Position numbers and translations under genes: made by a program | Notes under the pieces: generated by a model | Databases searched by the model: none | What the model was told of the DNA's origin: nothing | What the model saw: only the letters and a program-made list of their open reading frames with translations | Part shown: piece after piece, positions 13,048 through 24,884 of the stretch | Layout: each line of letters starts with the position of its first letter | How positions within the stretch are numbered: the first letter of the stretch is position 1 | DNA from: Phytoseiulus persimilis | Taxonomy: Eukaryota; Arthropoda; Arachnida; Mesostigmata; Phytoseiidae | Assembly: GCA_037576195.1 (NCBI GenBank) | Contig: CM075101.1 | Coordinates: forward strand, 21,204,001 to 21,268,000 | Length of the DNA stretch: 64,000 nt | Reading direction: 5' to 3'

Positions 13048-14006
13048 CCTGCAACTCCTGCAATTCACATGGGGCGATTAGTGCCGAGGCCGGTCGCACT
13101 TCTGAGCGCTCTGTTTCTCGGGAAATTCCGGCTCATCCTCCTGCTGCTCTAGATAACCAGTAATTGAGCTGCATCTGAATACAGCAAGAAGCTGCTCGAC
13201 GAGGAACATTGAAAATCTCAGTTAGCAACAAGCTTGAACGAAGTTAGAGATGAACATCTTTGACATACGGTTTCTTGAGCTTGCGAGAGTAAGCAGACCT
13301 TCTTTTAGCTTGAGAAGGAGGTCAATGCTTTCCAATTAGCCCAGAGCAGTCGTCTTGGGGCCCCCGCGAGTTTGCTTGTTGATATCCATGTACCACGTTT
13401 GATCATCTCAGAATAGAGCAAACCTCGATAGATGCCCCTATCAGTCTTCTATTGAGGGCACAAAAAATCAGTTGATCCCCAGGCAAACTCTCAGAGACGC
13501 TGCATTGGGATGTGATGCATTCTCTTTGAAATTGAGCATAAGTTCTCCACTCTCCCGGCGAGTTGAGTCGATGAGCTCTCTCTCAATGAGGTTTTTGAAT
13601 GACCGGAGCTCAAATCGAGTCTCGGGCTTCCGTACGCTCCGGTACCAAAGCTGCAGCACCAAATGATGCCTTCGCGGCCTTTGTGTGGGAGTCGACGTCA
13701 GAGGTCAGGCTTCCAACGAGAAGCTGGTCTTCTGACGGAGGCGATCATTAAATTTCAATTCCGAAACAGGCCAGATCGAATGTGCTTCGCCAGACGGACG
13801 AAAATCATCCCGAGGGTGGTATCGGATGTCCTCCCCGATCGCGCGCAGGCGCCGAGCGTGATCGTTTTTTTCCGTAGAGTCCACGTTTCTGTAATACGTT
13901 GAATTTTCACCGAACAGCAGCGGCGCAAGGAAGCAAGTAGAAGTCGCTGAGAGCTGAGCACTCCTGGGCGTGAATTCGGCTCCATCATATTTCGCCGCGG
14001 GCAAAA

Positions 14007-14288
14007 ATGGTTCGTCTCAGCCGGGAAGATCACGACCAACAGAAATCAAAGACTCCTCGATCAGTGCCTTCAGAAAGGTCAGAGCGCCGAGCGGGCACTT
14101 CCCTCCGAAAGAAAAGGGACGGCGTTGTATCGGAATTCAAGTATCTTCCGCGAAATTATGATGACCTCGAAGCTCAGCATGAGCTTCCTCCGCGGACAGC
14201 TTCCTTCAATCACGAAACCACGGAGCAATTCGAGGCCTCCCAAAGCGTTTCCTGTTCTGCTTTCGAATGCAAAGCAGGACGTCTATGA
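14007..14288 (+). CDS. Weak ORF, 93 codons
   Basis: An ATG in a good context (AAAAATGG) opens a very basic frame (MVRLSREDHDQQKSKTPRS and further Arg/Lys-rich residues) that becomes acidic around EFKYLPRNYDDLEAQHELPP. I recognise no domain and find no convincing partner exon. It may be a first exon, a small protein or chance, since ORFs of this length are common in this sequence. Confidence 0.2.
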   Translation: MVRLSREDHDQQKSKTPRSVPSERSERRAGTSLRKKRDGVVSEFKYLPRNYDDLEAQHELPPRTASFNHETTEQFEASQSVSCSAFECKAGRL

Positions 14289-15504
14289 CGACCACGCTCA
14301 TGCCCGAGCCAGGACACTCGTCCGCCGGTTTTGGGAAAAGATCCGCAGATCGATCGGGTGATTCGGAACTTGCGGAAACCTCTTCCTCGACGCTCTGGAG
14401 TAGGCTGCGGATCTGCGACGCCGTCCCGAATCTCCATTGCAGCCGCCTCCTCCACAGGCTGATTCTTTCTCGCCCTCACGCTTTGAGATTCGCAATTCAA
14501 TTCAGGTCCTGAACCACTTCTAGGAACTGCTCCGAAACAGGTAACAGAGAGCAAGAGAGAGACGAGAGCACTTTTCCCGTAAGCGGCGCTGGTGTTGTGC
14601 TGAGCAGCTGGCCGCTTCTGACCTGCCGCGTCCGGGGTCAGCGAAACCGGGGGGAACGAGGCTGGAGGTCATCCACTTCTGCTTCAGCACAGAGCGATTT
14701 CGAAATGGGAAATTCGCGAGTTTCCGATGAGCCTCAGGAACAGTCAAGATCTCGATGGCGGTTGAACAACGGATCGGCAAAAGCAACGAATCAGTTGAGC
14801 TTGTACGAAGAGAGCCCTAAACTCGCAGCCCATATTTCCGCGCTCCCGTCGTGCACGAGGACCTGCACTGGTGCGAGTTCCAATCGCATCTTCCCTTTCA
14901 AGCCATTGGTAATTATCCGAGAGCTGATTCCACTCTTATGAACGCCGAGCTCCGCAACACGGCGAATGATTCTCTAATGGATAGTCCGGAGAACCGTCGA
15001 ACCATCACCGCTTGTGGAAACGCCGCTGGATTGATTGTGGGTTCATCGACAACGCGTGACTCTATTCCGAGTGCTCGGCCTTATGAGATTCGATCGGATG
15101 GAGGCGGGAGACCATAACACGTCAGTTATTCCACGGAATCCGGCATCGATTCTCGCCTGAAGTTATCACCGAAGACTCGTCGCCCCTATCCGCGATGCGA
15201 AAACTGATCTTCCATGTTTTCCACCACGAACTGCTCGAGCCACTCACGAACTGACGACGGCTCGTAGCGTGTCCCGTGGGAGAGCCAAGCGTTCTAGTGG
15301 AGGAGTGCTGTTAAGCTCGGTTTCTAAGCGGCGCCCTCCGATAAGTCTCCGAGTGGAGCGGCGATCATCTACGAGACAAGTGCTTCTCTCGCTCTCAAGC
15401 GGCATTCATTCCCCTTGACGTGGCGTTGGGCCTCATTTTTACGACGGACATGCTGCCGATGACGACGGAATTGGCTGAGCCATCGTGCATACGGGTCGCC
15501 AACC

Positions 15505-15948
15505 ATGCATCTGTTCAACTACCGGCTGCAATTAGGAACTCTCCCGATCGGCAAACGGGGGAAAAACCGCCCGGAATCTCATAGGCGGAAGTACGCTCCA
15601 AACCGCATAATGGAACCACTTCGGCTCAAGTCTGCGGTGAGGCCGGCGGAGACCCGCAGATTATTTTCCAGAGCCGGGGCCGGTCCAGGAGTCAAAAAAC
15701 AGCCTCTACCGCAGCAGCCCACGGGCCAACCATCCATCCAACACAAGTTTGCCACGGTGGGGTACCAGCGGACGCGGTATGAGAGAATGTGTGGAATGCT
15801 GAATTCTTCCTCAGCTAAGACCAGTCGGCCGAGCGGCGAGCCCACCCTGCCCGAAGCTCTCGGTGTTCTCCTTTTTCTTCGCTCCTCTATTGTTACAGCA
15901 GGCAGGCTCCCCTCCATCCATTACGACGAATGGTGTGGAGCAATATAA
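15505..15948 (+). CDS. Weak ORF with downstream poly(A) signal
   Basis: A 147-codon ATG frame (start MHLFNYRLQLGTLPIGKRGK) ends 8 nt before an AATAAA at 15956-15961. The protein is basic, rich in Arg, Ser and Pro, with no recognised domain, signal peptide or membrane segment. The poly(A) signal is the main reason to keep it. An antisense ORF of similar length (15579-15917) shows that base composition alone can give such frames. Confidence 0.25.
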   Translation: MHLFNYRLQLGTLPIGKRGKNRPESHRRKYAPNRIMEPLRLKSAVRPAETRRLFSRAGAGPGVKKQPLPQQPTGQPSIQHKFATVGYQRTRYERMCGMLNSSSAKTSRPSGEPTLPEALGVLLFLRSSIVTAGRLPSIHYDEWCGAI

Positions 15949-18900
15949 AAAGAGAAATAAAGAAACAAACCATAAAATGACGTTTCTCGCGTAACTCTGC
16001 CCAGTTTTCTCGGTTTCCGGCTCTCCGACGTTCTGGGCATAATCCTCCGATCAGCCCGTAGGCCACTCAAAATGAGTTCTTCTCACGAATTACGAAAATC
16101 TGACGTTTTGACCGATTCTCTCGGGATCTCTCCGTTTCGAGATGGGTCGAATCGGCGTTTCTCAAAAAACTCAGTGTGAATCCGGTACGGAACGAAACTA
16201 TCGGATGGCAGACAAAAAACGGTTCTAGGAGCGTTTGGTTCAACGAGCAACTTTTCCACACAGCAGACTGTGACGGGGAAAGGAGACCGGGACTGAGAAA
16301 AGCGGAAAAAAACGGGACCGATATAACTATTTGACAGAAGCAAGTCCGATGCTCTAATGAAACTCTGAGCTACGCCACTGAGCGTGCTCCAAATTCCGAA
16401 ACTCTCGTGTGTCTCACATTTTCCCCAGTATGAAGCCTTCAGCAATACTTTCCTAGAAGTTCGCATTTCTCCCTGGTTCCATATTCTCTTGCCTGATTCA
16501 AATCCCAGTGAGCCCGTCTGTTTTGCGAGAAAGCTCGCGCTGCTGATTACTCTCAGATAAGGCTAGAGGCAAAAAGCCTCACACCGAGAAAACAGCGGAC
16601 AGAGGACGACTGACGGAGCTGGCACAGACAACCCTGAGTCAAGCTCGTCTCTTACTTGAATGCTGCTGACGTTCCTCGACGTTTTCCCAACCATCTCGTC
16701 TCTTCTGTTACTGTTGTCATCGAAGACGTCTTAGTTTGTGTCTTTATTGATGTATTCGCTTTTTTCCACACGTTCAGGTCCCCCCTGTCGCAAGCCAGCT
16801 CACAAGTAGAGCAATAGGAGCCCCAACGGATACAAGCGTAGCTTGGCTGCGGCTTCAGAGCGCCCGCATGAGATGTTCAAGGAAAAGAAGATCCAAATCC
16901 CATATTCGAAATGTTGAGGCGACCCCGTTCTGAGATGATGTTGATTGATATTGATTGCTTGGCTCGGTTCGCATGTACAGCATGAAGGCGTTTTCTTCGT
17001 GGATCAGAACTAGTAACTTTCTAGCTCAATAGAACAAAAAGCAGCTTCAACTACTACTGAGAGAGGAGGAGAACGTCCGAATTCTGACCTCATCATCTCT
17101 TACTTGTTTCCTTCCCCGGCCTGTCCGACCGACTGATGGCGTCGACAGCCTGACGGCCCCACCACATGGCCAGATGACCTTCGGTGTCCTTCGGGGCTTG
17201 GCCTCCGTTTGAACACCTCAGAAAGAAGAGAGGTTCTGTCCCCATTGGCCTCGTTTGCTCAAATGACAGTTGCTTTCTGCCGCCGATGAAATACGAAAGG
17301 AAAAACGGCTGTTGAGTCCAGCAGTGGGTTGCCGCACGCACCCGCCCTCCCGGAGAGAACTGTTCGGCTCGCAATCGGAATAATCAATGCGAATCCGCAA
17401 CAACAGATGAAGAAGTATTCCTCACCCCAACCATATTCCTACTTGCGGGTACAAACAGTTTCCCATTACTCAAGCCCAACCTTCGACTCAGATTCTGCCG
17501 GAGTTCTGATTTAGAATAGATCAGACAGACGCCCATGACGGGACTGATCGTAAAACTGTATTCCGCGATTGTTAGTCCGAATTGTGATGATCATGGTGAT
17601 AGCCGATGCTGCATTTAGCGGAGCTTCTCTGTTCCTGGAAATCGATCTCTGCGCTTGTGGAACGATAGGTGAACCTCGAGAAGCCAGCATTCTACAAGCG
17701 GTCACCGACGTTAGCCGGGTCCGGAACGCTTCTTGAAGTTCCTACAATCTTCACTCTTTGCCTCGAGGTGGTGACAAAAGTTTCCTACTCTTCCCGCTAT
17801 AGCTCCCACGTCTTCGTCGCCATCGCTCCAAAGTCTATCTACTCGACCGTTCAACTGAGAAGCCCGCTAGTTGCAAACAGGATCACTCCCTCAATTTTTT
17901 TCCTCGTCCCTCTCCATTTTATCAAGCGCTCCATCATTGGCTTGGTTGAACTTGGAGCGATGATCCTGAGGAACGTCCTCCACCGACGACGCAGCAGCTC
18001 GACGAAGGTCTCTTGCTTCTTCTTTTCTTGCTGGGCTCACCTCTCTTCCTCGTCCGCCTCCTCCCCTGTTCCGACGGAGGGTTCTTTCTAAGGGGAACGC
18101 TCGCTGCAATGGGGAGTTTGACCGAACCTCTCGCTAGGAGCATGATGAGGCGGTTGGTCGTACCTGGGTAAAATGCAGGGGAGGAGCTTGTTAAGTGAAC
18201 TTTTCCCTTCGCGACCCCGCGCTCGTTTTAACCCTTGAATGAACCGCGAACTTCGCTCGATTCGGTCTTTGCCCTCAGGGAGCGGAACAGCGGCTCAGAT
18301 TTTGTAAGTGAAGGATGTTCGATGAAAGGACCGGCAGATGAATGTGAGCAGAAGGAGAACCAACCGACTCCAGTTCAGCTCTCATCTATCCGAGCGAAGC
18401 AGTTCGTCCAAAGTACCACCACGCAAGCCCATGGAAGGAGAATGGGGAGAGCTTCTCCTTGCTTGTCTTCCCATCGGATCGGGCATGGTGATCTCTGGCC
18501 GGACTCAATGTCTGGCGAAGCGACCTTGCCTCAAGGCTGACGAAACTTGAAATCAAATCGCGGAGTGGCTACTCTGGCTGCCAGGCTCGAATCTCTCTAT
18601 TCCCCGAAAGCAGGGCTTCATGAGAGCAGATCGTATCGGGGAACTTGCGACACTCGGGCAGCTTCCAATCGCACGGGTTGACCCTAGCTTGTACCAGGCA
18701 TCCGACTCATGTTTCTCCCAAGCATACCGTGTGTATGCACGTAGACCGTTAAAGTTTCCCCGATCCGCGCCGGTGGGTAAATTTCTATGGAGAAACGATA
18801 TGCACGCTCACGTCGCTCAAGTGCTGGAATCGAGAACCAAAAATGATGAGAATCTGAACGGCTCGCAGATCCGACATGAACAACTCGAGTGAACCGTCTT

Positions 18901-21900
18901 TGCATTGTGTTCGCGCTGAGCACTGAATGCATCCGCCCAGGAGCTTCTTAATTACTCAGGAAGTGGGACAGACTGATTCTCGTAATGAGACCTCACTCCG
19001 GTTCTATGGTTACGCTCACAGCGATGCCTCCAGTCGAGGATAGAGCCGAGGGCCTTATTCTTGGCACTCCAGGGTATTCCTTCGCTCAGGTTCGCATTGC
19101 ATTCCACTTCCTCCCTCCTTTTTGCTCCTCATTCCTGATTTGAATATCGAGGCCTCACGCTTATTGATTTTTCTTCCATTCGCATTTTTCGAAGCGCTCC
19201 TTCCCACGCAACCAACTCCCATCCGGTAAGATCCACCTGCCATGCCGAGTTCTGCATTTTCTTCAAGATCTAATCTCCCCCACGCAGACAATCTTGCGAT
19301 TGAGATTTTCCTCAGCTAGTCACCCGACTGGATGGATGCGCGCGAGTGAGCGTTGCAGAATAACTCATCGAACCCGGTCGTGACCCCTGCGCCGCGCCGC
19401 AGCCTCAGTGATCCAAGTTGGGCCTGATTTCACGGTCGTGGCAGGCGCAAATACTGTTTTGGATAGAACAAAGTAACAAGGGACGCTCTATCCACTCGTG
19501 TTCGAGGCTCTCCTCGCTAGACTCTTCACTTTTCGGCGGGTCGAAGAATCAGGTCTCGTGCTATTCCCTGATCGTGGTTATTCCCCAAGCTCCTTCCTCC
19601 CCGGGAATCACTTTTTGCTGTGAACGGCCTCGTAATGTTTCGGGATAGCTGAGGAAGCAGACGGACTCGGTTGGGTTGGCGCGAAGAGATCTGCTAAGAG
19701 CTCCTAATCCGGAAAGCTCCGACCGTCGTTCGGGGCACTGCAAACTGTCTGAATCCTTCTCAGGCGCTGACCCACTCTTTTTGTTTATCTTGAGGCCTTC
19801 CAGTTAGCGCACTCGGCGGCCGCCTTTCAGCTCCATCGTCCCTGATCTCGCTGAATGTGCTACTTCCTTGTGCAGCTTCGTAACAAGCAGTTTTGGCGAG
19901 TTGAACCTCTGGCGCTCAGCAAGCTCGAGCACCCTCGGAGCCCCCTCAGGTCTCGAAGTGCTGTCTTGTACTTCCACCCAATCCGCAGCCGGATTTCACA
20001 AAGTCGTGGCCATGGTCCACTGTACACAATTCTCACGTTGCCTTATGATAATCTCAGAGTCCTTCCTGCTCCTAGAGAGAAAACAGGTGTTCCCCGCGAG
20101 TGCCACTCATGAGGCCTCGCGGGAGCGTGCCCCTACAAGTTCTCCATGCGGCAGAAGCTTCGTGGCCGGATGACGTGCCGCCAGGAAAATCTCCTCCCCT
20201 GCACTTCACCGCGCGAAATCTTGGCTGTTCTTTGACGTGGAAACGTTCTTTATGAATCCCTCAAGCGGCCAGTCTGGATTTGTTTCGTCATTTATGAGAC
20301 GAAATTTGCCCATCTTTGAATGACTTCGGGTAATGACTTCGAGTACGGCGCTTCGTTTTCTTCTGGCTTGTGGTTCTTAGAGGACGCGGATCGTGACTCG
20401 GCAAGTGTGGAGGCATAGTCAGTCCGCCACAGGGTGTCTCGTAAGGTGGCGAGATACATTCAATACCCATGAAGAGCTGATTTTGTCCGAGAAGCAGTCA
20501 ACATTTCGAGTTGTAACCAGGTGGGAGCCGAGCAAGCCTCCTTGCCAGGAAGAGATGGTTTCGTTCCTGGGATCACATTTTCTTTGTGTACCTCGGCGAC
20601 AGACACCTGAATCTTTGACACGAGTCAAGCGGCGAGCTGACCCGTCATCGAGCCAGACGACGGAACCCAGAGCGTCGACTGGAAGATCACAAGTCCTGGA
20701 GCTCAACCGCGGATGAGAATGTTTCAGATTCTCCTGATGAGAATTCTGAACAAATGCGAACGAAGAGCCGAATTCCGAGTTGATCCACATTGCCTACTCC
20801 ACACGGTGAAGGATCATAACGGAACGAGGAACAGTGTTAGGACATTGCCCCCGGGTCGCACTTCACCGACCAGCCTCATTTTCGAAACAAATGCGGGGGA
20901 GCTCCCGTTCCTCTCCCTATATCCTGAATTCCCTAATGTCAAATGGAAAGGAAGATGTGGGTTCTACTGCTCACACTTTGGATACATCCGAAATTCGGAG
21001 GAGTGATCGCCGCGGAATAACAACCCAGTATACTCTACATTGCTATGGAGAATTTTCGAATCAGGGTCCGATTCGCGTTACAAAACATGTATCGATCCCT
21101 TCGCTCAGCGGGAGAAGTTATTTCGGGATATGATTAAGGATCTCGACATCGTAGGCCGACTGATCGAAACCGATCTAGAATTTTCCAAAACGATTCCAAG
21201 TTGTGTTCGATACTTGGCTACTCCGCCAGACAGAATAGGTAACTGGACGCACCCCACACCAACCATGAAAGAAGCAGCGACCAGAGAGCTGGCGACTTCA
21301 CACGCCACCTCATTCTCAGAGTTTTCCTAAGTGGCCTACGACTCTGTGATCTCATTAAGGAACGCGTTCGCTTCCACTGTATGTAGGGCAAGAGCTCTGC
21401 CAAGAGCACGATGAGTCAGCCGGAATTCGATTCGAACACAAGTAATTCCATCACGACGGTAGCGTACGGTGAGCGTAACATCCGGCTTCGGCTGAGCTAA
21501 GCCGCTGGTAAAACCAAAGAGACAACTACTAGGGGGGCTGAGTATTCGTCGTGATTTCTTTCCAATAATAAAGTCGCGGCTCCCTCTCCCGTAGTCCATT
21601 TCTGGGATCTCGCTGGCCGGGGGTTTGACTGATCCAAGGGCTGAGGGACGACTGCCTCGCCTCTACATACGTGTCTCTCGGTTGAGTACTAATATATCCG
21701 GAAAGGAGAGATAAGCCCGAGGGGATGTATTTGCACATGAAAGACTACGACAGACAACCGTTGACGCCTTTGCTCCTCACTATCCCACAGCTCGCCTCGG
21801 CCCAGCAATCGTCAGTACTCCGTAGGTCCTTTGGGTGAAACACGATTCCGCCAGTCGTGTTCTGTATTGGCTTGCTCGGAGCGTGGGCTTTACGAGGAGA

Positions 21901-23283
21901 CCACACAAACGGGCAGAATAACCGGCGGGTACGCAACATCGCCCAATCATCAAACAAAGGGCATCGGATCCAGTGATTGGAACTTCCAGTTCGCGTGACC
22001 TCTCATTCGCTGGTATTTCTCGATCGAACATAGGCAGAATCGTGAGTCCTGACCACGGATTCTAGAACGCTGCTAGAAGCTTTGAATCGAGCGTCAGATA
22101 GGCTATAATCCGAATGCGGGGGTGTTGCGATTGCTGGAAGTGGAAGCCTCTCGGAATGAGAAAGGAGGCCAACCCCGGACAGCTTGACAGCGCCCCCACG
22201 GACGGGGATGCTCCTTGTGAAAAGCACGGAGAGAACAGGAGGGCCAATCTAAGACTTCGGTAGCGTGGTCTCAGGAGCGGTCGTGTGAAAGATACACCTG
22301 GATTTCAGACGGCCGCCTGAATCGTGAATGTACTTCGATGCCGATACTTGCCTTCGCAAAATGAACCGGAGCTTGAGTACGTTGCACGCGAAAAGTTCGA
22401 CTGAATAAGCTCAAGAAAATCACGAAGTTTGGGGAGCATTCCGTTCTCTTCCTTTAGACCGGCCCCGATCCCTCCATCGTGTCGCTGTTAAATCGATGAA
22501 TAGCCAGGCTGTCAAGCCTTTTTCACCGTATTCAATTACTAGGTATAGTCTAGCTGTGCGAACCAGGCTTCTTATACTCCTGATCCACCAAGTCGGCTCG
22601 TATCAGCGACCCCGATCCTGGTTTTTGATCCGTGTCGGAGTGGAGCTTGTAACCATTGCGGTTGATCTCGAGAACCTCAACGCGATTCAAGGCTTCGATC
22701 ACTGATTTGCTCATGACCCTCGAACGATGTTTGCGCGGTGAACGGAGATCTGCAGATCAGGATCCAAAACTGTTCTGAGATCCAGTATGGGAGTCCGACG
22801 GGAGCTCCTCCCCTCTGCTAGAATCTAAAACGTCATATCCGTTTGCCGAATTCAGTTCTCGACCCTTCGGACGATTTTACCGCTGTGAAAAAGCAAAAAT
22901 GTCGGCTGTTCCCTCAACCGCAATCAGCAAGGCTTCAAACCTGCCGCACACGAGAGGCCATCCCAACCGCTGTGTGAATTAGGGGTGCGGAGAAAAGACG
23001 ATGGGAAGAATCGGGAAATTCTCTCGAGTGTTGTAATCTTCGATTGGACGAGAACTAGTCCTCCGACCCGGAGCGTGCATCTTCCGACTCCCGGCGTTTT
23101 CTTCGACAGGCACTCCGCTCGAGCCTTGTTTGTGTCAGTATTCTCATGAATCCATATAGATGAAATACGCCGGCCGGGACAACCTGTGATCCGAATGAAC
23201 GGCCACGGCTCGGAGCTCGACGAAACCTCGTATACTATCACGCAATCGGCCTCAAACGGTTATGAGCTGACTGATAATTCTCG
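15949..23283. other. Long stretch without a supportable gene
   Basis: Only isolated ORFs are seen on both strands (longest about 140 codons near 17670-18090 plus). None chains into a spliced model and none has a known motif. A minus-strand start at 18143 (MLLARGSVKLPIAASVPLRK) has a good donor after 34 codons, but I could not find the next exon. Confidence 0.45.
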
Positions 23284-23555
23284 TTAAAATCTCCGGAAGC
23301 CGGAATACGAAAGGAACTTGACAACTCCCCCGTCGCCGGCCGCAACATCTTTCGGTTCGAAACGGCACCGGTGCGCCTCGGCCAGCCGCTTCGCAATGAT
23401 GTGAACCGCACCGTGGATTTCATCGTGGTCATGCCTGGAGCAGGTGCAGTGCAATCGATTCACTGCCAAGATGGGCGTCCCAGAAAAGAAAGCAACCTCT
23501 CTCAAGTACTCAGCTATTCCGAAGGACTTCAGATCCTCCAAGTGCGAGAGATCAA
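23284..23555 (-). CDS. Terminal exon-like ORF, unknown protein
   Basis: Read on the minus strand from a possible acceptor (ATGAG, exon start 23555) to a TAA, this frame gives about 90 residues with a balanced, globular-looking composition. Examples are HLEDLKSFGIAEYLREVAFF and SGTPILAVNRLHCTCSRHDH, followed by HIIAKRLAEAHRCRFEPKD. There is no ATG at the start, so earlier exons would be needed, and I did not find them. The acceptor lacks a pyrimidine tract. No family was recognised. It may be a real last exon or a chance ORF. Confidence 0.35.
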
Positions 23556-24337
23556 CTCATGTTGTCAACGACGATGGATACAGTTGACGCTGTTGACAGC
23601 GATCGTGACGCCCTGAGCCATCTGAACCGCTGGTTCGGAAGAGAGAGCGTCTATCACGGTTTTGAGGAACTTCAAACATTGCGACTGTACAGTTGGAGCC
23701 TAGACCCTCGAGCCCGAACCCCCGCAAAACCATTCAGCACGACAAGTGGGGAAAAATCGAAGAGACCCTCGACCGAAAAAATCCATACCGGCTGAAGCGT
23801 TGCCCCCCCCCCCCCTCCTTTTAACCGAGCATAAAAGGAACTAAGTAGCACAACACTATCTCCTGCTGACTGACCAAGCAAGAATCTCTGCGACTCATGG
23901 GACCACTCCCGACCAGAGCTAGGAAAAAATACGAAATTCCTATGAGGAACTTGCGGACAAAACTACATCGATCTGGTACGAAATCCTCCGGGTGATCTGG
24001 GTGGTGGTCGAACCTCCTTCCGTCGGAGAGGTCGTCGATGGACAAAACTCGGAATTCAGGAATGGTCAATTAATCTATGATAGAACGTCGCCGAACGCCT
24101 CATCTCTCATGAAGAGAAATACATAATATTGAATGAGCTGCTTTGATGCCGCTCATCAAGGGTCGAATAAGTCAGGGCCCCGGGACGAAATAGATGCTCG
24201 GCGCCCAAAATCTAGGGCTCCGTGCCGACCAGGGATCTGGCCCCGCGCTCAGGTGGGAAATATCCAAGTTCGGCCTCAGGATGGTTTTGACGCAGATTCG
24301 AGCCCGATCACGGAGCCCATCTGAATATACTTTTTGG

Positions 24338-24591
24338 AGTCGATCGGACCAAACTTCTTGGGGTACATGTAGATGATTCCTGGATTGATCCGACCATACT
24401 TTCCTGGATCCAGGGTGGGGGGGGGGGGCGGTTTCGGAGTGGATTTTGGCATCCCCTTGAGGGTTAATGGCGGTGGTTCCTGGGTCGATCTGACCATATG
24501 TCCTGGGCTAAGATCGACCTCGGAATCACCTCCATGGACCACGAGAAGCATGGTCAGATCGAAGTCAAACCACCTCCATGGACCCCGAAAA
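24338..24591. repeat. Degenerate minisatellite, core TCCTGGRTYGATCYGACCAT
   Basis: Imperfect copies of a unit containing GATCGGACCA or GATCTGACCATA flanked by TCCTGG or CTTGGGG occur at 24338-24364, 24376-24408 and 24477-24507. A second element, CACCTCCATGGACC followed by a purine-rich GAGAAG or GAAAAG stretch, repeats at 24527-24548 and 24570-24591. A G12 run sits at 24417-24428. Spacing between copies is 40-100 nt. No coding or terminal-repeat structure is seen. Confidence 0.7.
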
Positions 24592-24828
24592 GTACGATCG
24601 GACCGCCTTCGGAATAACCTCTCTCCTCGGGGCACGCATTCGAATACCTGGAGGATTTGCCGTTACGCCGGAATAATCCCAATGAGGAGAAATAACTACG
24701 CCCAGATGCTATTCGTATCCGAAATCTGGCCCGAAACACTTCAAAGATGAACTCCAGGTCGACCCGAAGGCACTCGAAGAACAATCATGCAGGGAAACAC
24801 TCCTTGCGCACGTTTTGGGCCCCGGCGC

Positions 24829-24884
24829 CATGATCCGGGGCATATTTCGGGTCCCAACGTCTTGATCTGGGGCATATCTTGGGC
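24829..24884. repeat. Two-copy degenerate repeat, about 32-nt period
   Basis: TGATCCGGGGCATATTTCGG is followed about 32 nt later by TGATCTGGGGCATATCTTGG, with similar flanks (GGGTCC, GGGCC). It looks like a further decayed part of the minisatellite region just upstream. Confidence 0.65.

Noticed and set aside
17891-18143. Minus-strand frame with RRNRGGGGRGREVSPARKEE and a nearby ATG frame with a donor
   Set aside because: It is Arg/Gly-rich low-complexity sequence, and I found no in-phase continuation.
20393-21330. Several plus-strand ORFs in a row (about 100 codons each)
   Set aside because: They are in different frames, have no phase-compatible splice sites between them and no domains. 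One (with REKLFRDMIKDLDIVGRLIE) looks helical but stands alone.
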